Source of the DNA: DSWT01 sp035420085
GTDB taxonomy: Bacteria; Chloroflexota; Anaerolineae; B4-G1; SLSP01
Reading direction: 5' to 3'
NCBI GenBank assembly: GCA_035420085.1
Contig: DAOLUH010000033.1
Coordinates: 1-64,000, forward strand
DNA length: 64,000 nucleotides
Below the pieces are notes generated by a model, which saw only the letters and a program-made list of their open reading frames with translations, searched no databases and was not told where the DNA came from. The translations under genes and the position numbers were made by a program. How positions within the stretch are numbered: the stretch's first letter is position 1; every line of letters starts with the position of its first letter. Positions 62,401 to 64,000 of the stretch are shown here, piece after piece.

Positions 62401-64000
62401 ATTGGTGACGGTGATGTAGAGTGTGCTGTTCGGCGTCGCGCCGTAGCCCCACACCTCGCTGTAACCGTCCATCGCGTAGTGGGCGATGATCTGCGGCCAG
62501 TCGTAGTTCATGCAGATAAGGTTCGCCTCTTCGTTTTGATAACAGACGCGCGCCCATTGGCCCCACACCAGGTCGCCGTCGCCATAGAAGTCTTGCAACT
62601 GGTCGACCTTCACGGCGAAATGCCCGGTCGCGTCGGTGGGGACGAAGCCGGTGCCTTGCCCGTCCACGTAGACGCTGAGCAGCGCGTTGGCCGGGCCGTA
62701 ACCGCTGACGAGGTCGTTCGCCTCGTCGAGGCGCGCCGCCAGTTCCACCACCTGGATGGTTTGGTCGAAGCCGGCCAGCGACGTCGCGCGAATCTGGTCG
62801 CCGATCTCGATGTGCGCGCCTGTCCCGTCGAAGCTGATGAATCCCGCGTGGCCGATAGGTTCATAGGAAATGCCGTTGACTTGCGCTTTGAGGTCGCCGT
62901 TGCTGTCGCGCAGGGAGAGCATATAAGGCGTGCCGGGAGGCCCGAAGAGTGCGATCACGCCGTTGTACTGCTGCCAGACGCGGACATAATCCACGGTGCG
63001 GGAGACGCGCTCGAGCAAGTCGTTGCTGGTGCGATGCGAGACGTCAATCTCGACGGCGTTGCGCACATCGAGCGCGGGGTCCGTGGTGGTGAAAGCGCCG
63101 TTAGCTGTGATGAGTGTGTCGAAGACGCCGGCCAGCGGGAAAAGCACTTGCTCTGACCAGCCATCCCACTGTGCTACTGAAATCTCGGCGCGGCTGCTCG
63201 GCGTTTGGAAGCTGCCGATGATCTGGTCGTTGCTGAGATTGTAGCTGACATTCATCTTGCGCACAGCGACGACACCCCGCCAGGCGAAACTCTCACTTTC
63301 GACGGTGACGGTATCGCCCGCCGTGATGTCGGGCAGGCCATCGTCCTGGTTGAACAAGTATTGGCCGTACCAGTTGCTGCCTTTGGTGTAGACATAGGTT
63401 TGGCTGGCGGCGGCGCTGTAGAGTGTCAGCGTCAGGGGATGCCCATTGGCGAGCGGTCCAGGCGGCGCAACCGCCCACCCGCTGACCTCGTTGGTGGTCT
63501 GGTTGACGATGACCGAACCCTGGGCCGGCGCCCACAGGCACAGCTCATCGCCGTCTGTATCGGCGACGTAAGCGCCGGCCCATTGGCCGGGTGTAATATC
63601 GGCGGGGGAACTGAACGAGAACGTGAAGGCGCCGGCGACACTCGCTGTGGTGGCAGCATTGTAGATCTGATATCCCTTAGCTGATAGCGAGGTGGTGCGT
63701 CCGCGAACTGCGGCGTTCGGGATGGTCTGCCCGGTGACGCGGTTATTGGAGGCATCGACGGTCAGCGGGGCGAAGAGATCGACCGTGCGGCTCATCACGA
63801 TCCCGCCGGCGACTTGCACGACGACGGTATCGCCTTCCTGCATAACGGGGGAGAAGCTGTAACGGCCTGTGCGAGGCGCCGTCATACCGACGTGTTGTTC
63901 TCTGATCGTGGTTTGGTCGGGCAGATAGACGGTCAAGGTGATCACGGCATCCGGGGTCGTCCAGCCAACAACCGAGTTGATGGGGAAGGGCATCACGACC
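56500..64000 (-). CDS. Giant surface protein with DUF11 repeats, two PKD domains and C-terminal YLPLVMRNF; N-terminus outside window
   Basis: At least about 2,498 residues are visible. The frame is still open at the right edge, where an in-frame GTG/ATG pair at 63996 is probably internal. The first 650 residues are repeated beta modules with V-x-G-x-x-x-P-N-A starts (VTGQTIPNAAVRGRT, VSGYGPANALLSVYV, VAGRGPANSQLHLNA). About ten DUF11-type modules follow, marked by (T/V)DTLPxxTxxxG, with one interposed stretch of the first kind. Near the C-terminus are two PKD domains (WTWDFGDGATG, WAWDFGDDSP), and the chain ends KYIYLPLVMRNF. It should be secreted and surface-bound; adhesion or sheath building is inferred. 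A bidirectional terminator follows. Confidence 0.9.
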   Translation of the reverse strand, partial: VVMPFPINSVVGWTTPDAVITLTVYLPDQTTIREQHVGMTAPRTGRYSFSPVMQEGDTVVVQVAGGIVMSRTVDLFAPLTVDASNNRVTGQTIPNAAVRGRTTSLSAKGYQIYNAATTASVAGAFTFSFSSPADITPGQWAGAYVADTDGDELCLWAPAQGSVIVNQTTNEVSGWAVAPPGPLANGHPLTLTLYSAAASQTYVYTKGSNWYGQYLFNQDDGLPDITAGDTVTVESESFAWRGVVAVRKMNVSYNLSNDQIIGSFQTPSSRAEISVAQWDGWSEQVLFPLAGVFDTLITANGAFTTTDPALDVRNAVEIDVSHRTSNDLLERVSRTVDYVRVWQQYNGVIALFGPPGTPYMLSLRDSNGDLKAQVNGISYEPIGHAGFISFDGTGAHIEIGDQIRATSLAGFDQTIQVVELAARLDEANDLVSGYGPANALLSVYVDGQGTGFVPTDATGHFAVKVDQLQDFYGDGDLVWGQWARVCYQNEEANLICMNYDWPQIIAHYAMDGYSEVWGYGATPNSTLYITVTNPGGQVVATGSTPAGSRQGDTTSFSLEFPDDTIRPGNTVTVNFGSGVIEAVTVVDLDGTPDVDTDIVAGRGPANSQLHLNADCWRGGCWSTMDNVPVDGSGHFVADFGADGNPPHDIRYGDTFNIHHSAYHNHQTQYTFRLDMAEVGVQKNTPGGFARPGGVYVYTIEYWNDGMSDATDVRIVDTLPPGTSWAGDTSGVTPEVVADGVIAWNLPTLPPPSSGDNRRVFAVTLNVADTVMGNLPPNCATITTSTPGDDNPDNDTSCTGEVAVADSDVGISVDKWPNPGDLAPGQKFDYGIRWCSEGGANFGPVWLTDTLPLWTTFLGWDVNEWPQALWTEVSATDEQLVLYAAGLPGNWCQQINVHLQLDPHTPLGTILKNVVVASTPDDVNPDNNIAINTDARVRAARYDMNANKWFNQGVLVPGGWLRYGANYWNAGNTAVHAYITDTLPSGTSYRVGSGVRHDGQPFEPFKITANAVVWDLGTVDVNSGFGFDFTLNINESASANAVLNNCVTVGTVEQPEISPEDNTACVSETILASGPNLRVVKSSEWHGDGQLGYNVNFYNLGDQAVLAPWITDTLPSDTAWDGWWNLGFDWDRLTEQNLNSDALAWKFAVLYPGDAGNVQFNANLDNPGTLLRWYTNTVSITDPANDTNHADNTYTDVAFSGGEVQWVDFDIYRSRVWGCAPQGPVTVATANAQMTMGGNCWNENNFPDTFDPGDVITVTAGAGTHPVIVTIPTPFTGYISSITDTVWGQIDALNRQKVQIDLWNLYSGMAETDANGRYSKTPIGIDIPHGAPGDVNYYTEVDYAQVGFHHRLVNSDLTLQVNYAQDWVEGAYEPGHTLALTVTDSLGAIKATAALTTGVIPWWNDRTGFSTNLDQQWFPERPDIVPGDWVYGMIDGIYGSSVKVGALDSVVDTDHDLVTVTLQADWYDQVLGATCNVDNGPNENFSLDPDGGSYVCDFGLMGWDLLPGQNVWLWYTEPDWDQVGNVVAGPAPRLRINTGGDAYPAVGGNFIFRVSYRNEGDGVAEATLITATLQGATYLADTSGFVHSGGSSGPIVWSVGDLAPGDWVEFYLFVQVTADVGETVGNFVQIATANPYDTSNPWERESEWSTTVQENDTHLRLSKWSWTGDPAPDTDIVFTLQVCNDGGTASSATTLTDTLDIALTLIDWWSEHPGWEEVSSTAHGLELTRPSIAGRSCTQVYVRAHVSPSAVHDPQIFNTAGVSAANDEETEDNIATWWGFVSEPRTNLYINKSWNRGQLVPGGKLYYNIGYGNNGNLPIAATFRITDTLPVNTTFSGAYFNTPTGQTPFTPTLVGNGYVVWEVNGLAPGYNVNFEVALNVAWDAAPGAILTNIAAIEPQPDEQTYDDNTSTWVETLNAYGLNLRVRKEGQWDDWGTGTRRASYRVSVENIGDIVVKPVVLTDTYDSLMHLDSGIGVNYWRWWEPQQDDANHVFTVAFESLYPGESAGVNFSTLTDQEAPLPFGLIFTNTAEITLLPGDIVPADNTDVVALTTGPDLFVKKTLVAGDLLPGELITFSLTFGNDIAGWQWWWGMQGSARLTDTLPVELEYVASAQHWCGWTEWCPLTPTVDGQTYTWELWPLNSGEWNEIYLTVRIAETATGLDTFTNWAEIASTEPVSDTEPFYDNNIASANVVVDLPYFEVGKAYESTAVAGQPITYTLTVTNIGNSVGTGVILSDTLPAELGDPNGGTIILPAPPTSMWWYLDRIAPLGGTATASFTATLPCRGTVVNADYRVVDSDQGVSSAVGAPVSVDVLTPTFTIGFVTVPASVSVSTTVTFTDATITNGPPVIEWTWDFGDGATGSGITTTHTYFTDGDLVVTLTVTDACGYSDFYTRTLQVNPPALVASFDQSALLVKPGVTVYFTDTSTTNLPPIVAWAWDFGDDSPLRFTPTLSHTYTAEGTFTVTLTITDTLGYSDAALSVVVVKTDIKYIYLPLVMRNF

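Noticed and set aside
61075..63156. Long plus-strand open frame of 693 codons opposite the giant surface protein, and others at 58768-59940 and 56470-57633
   Set aside because: They are antisense to a clearly coding repeat protein with DUF11 and PKD motifs, have arginine/valine/histidine-rich composition typical of shadow frames, and show no domain or ribosome site.

Overview
The window is a GC-rich bacterial chromosome segment that looks like a member of the Chloroflexota (Anaerolineae-like). The reasons are a PASTA-type Ser/Thr kinase, DUF2723 and DUF11/PKD surface proteins, many secreted proteins carrying a short Tyr-Leu-Pro-Leu motif, bacterial sigma70-type promoters, and rod-shape genes. 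No plasmid, phage or insertion-sequence genes were seen. Assignment to the phylum is inference from gene content, not from a marker gene comparison.

Layout. 0-2.3 kb (minus): start of an RraA-like gene, a DUF362 protein and a GNAT acetyltransferase. 2.4-6.7 kb: methionine synthesis, metE followed by a homocysteine methyltransferase-MTHFR fusion. 6.7-12.1 kb: PIG-L deacetylase, Cys-rich ferredoxin, mutarotase-like protein, sulfatase and a CE15-like esterase, probably carbohydrate catabolism. 12.3-14.8 kb: prepilin peptidase and two tandem alpha/beta hydrolases. 14.8-19.1 kb (minus): tRNA-Ser(GGA), ftsH, and a PASTA Ser/Thr kinase. 19.1-30.2 kb: a B12-dependent diol dehydratase whose large and medium subunits are fused and whose small subunit lies 7 kb downstream. 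Between the two are an aldo/keto reductase remnant, an AT-richer pair of secreted proteins (GH128-like and beta-helix), a GNAT-like protein and an IlvD/Edd dehydratase. A GH20-like enzyme and tRNA-Arg(CCG) follow. 30.6-40.0 kb: two lipoproteins, a membrane protein, mtaB, three related secreted proteins and a flippase-like membrane protein. 40.0-47.8 kb (minus): mreB-mreC-mreD-PBP2 and a DUF2723 glycosyltransferase-like protein. 48-56.4 kb: a membrane zincin, gyrA, a Zn-ribbon/cold-shock protein, a glycosyltransferase, a methyltransferase and a receiver-GAF-PAS-histidine kinase. 56.5-64 kb (minus): a giant surface protein of at least about 2,500 residues, open at the right edge.

Two features tie the window together. 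First, short tandem repeats with 7-, 8- or 9-base units sit in many intergenic gaps. They have also entered reading frames: the linker of the fused diol dehydratase, two loops of the DUF2723 protein, and several gene ends. Second, most of the larger secreted proteins share a short motif close to Tyr-Leu-Pro-Leu-(Val/Ile)-x-(Arg/Lys), either at the extreme C-terminus or just before a Thr/Pro linker. This is a candidate surface-localisation or processing signal. No stretch over 300 bases lacks a gene; the longest gaps (about 200-260 bases at 12.1, 21.7 and 30.4 kb) hold terminators, promoters and repeats.
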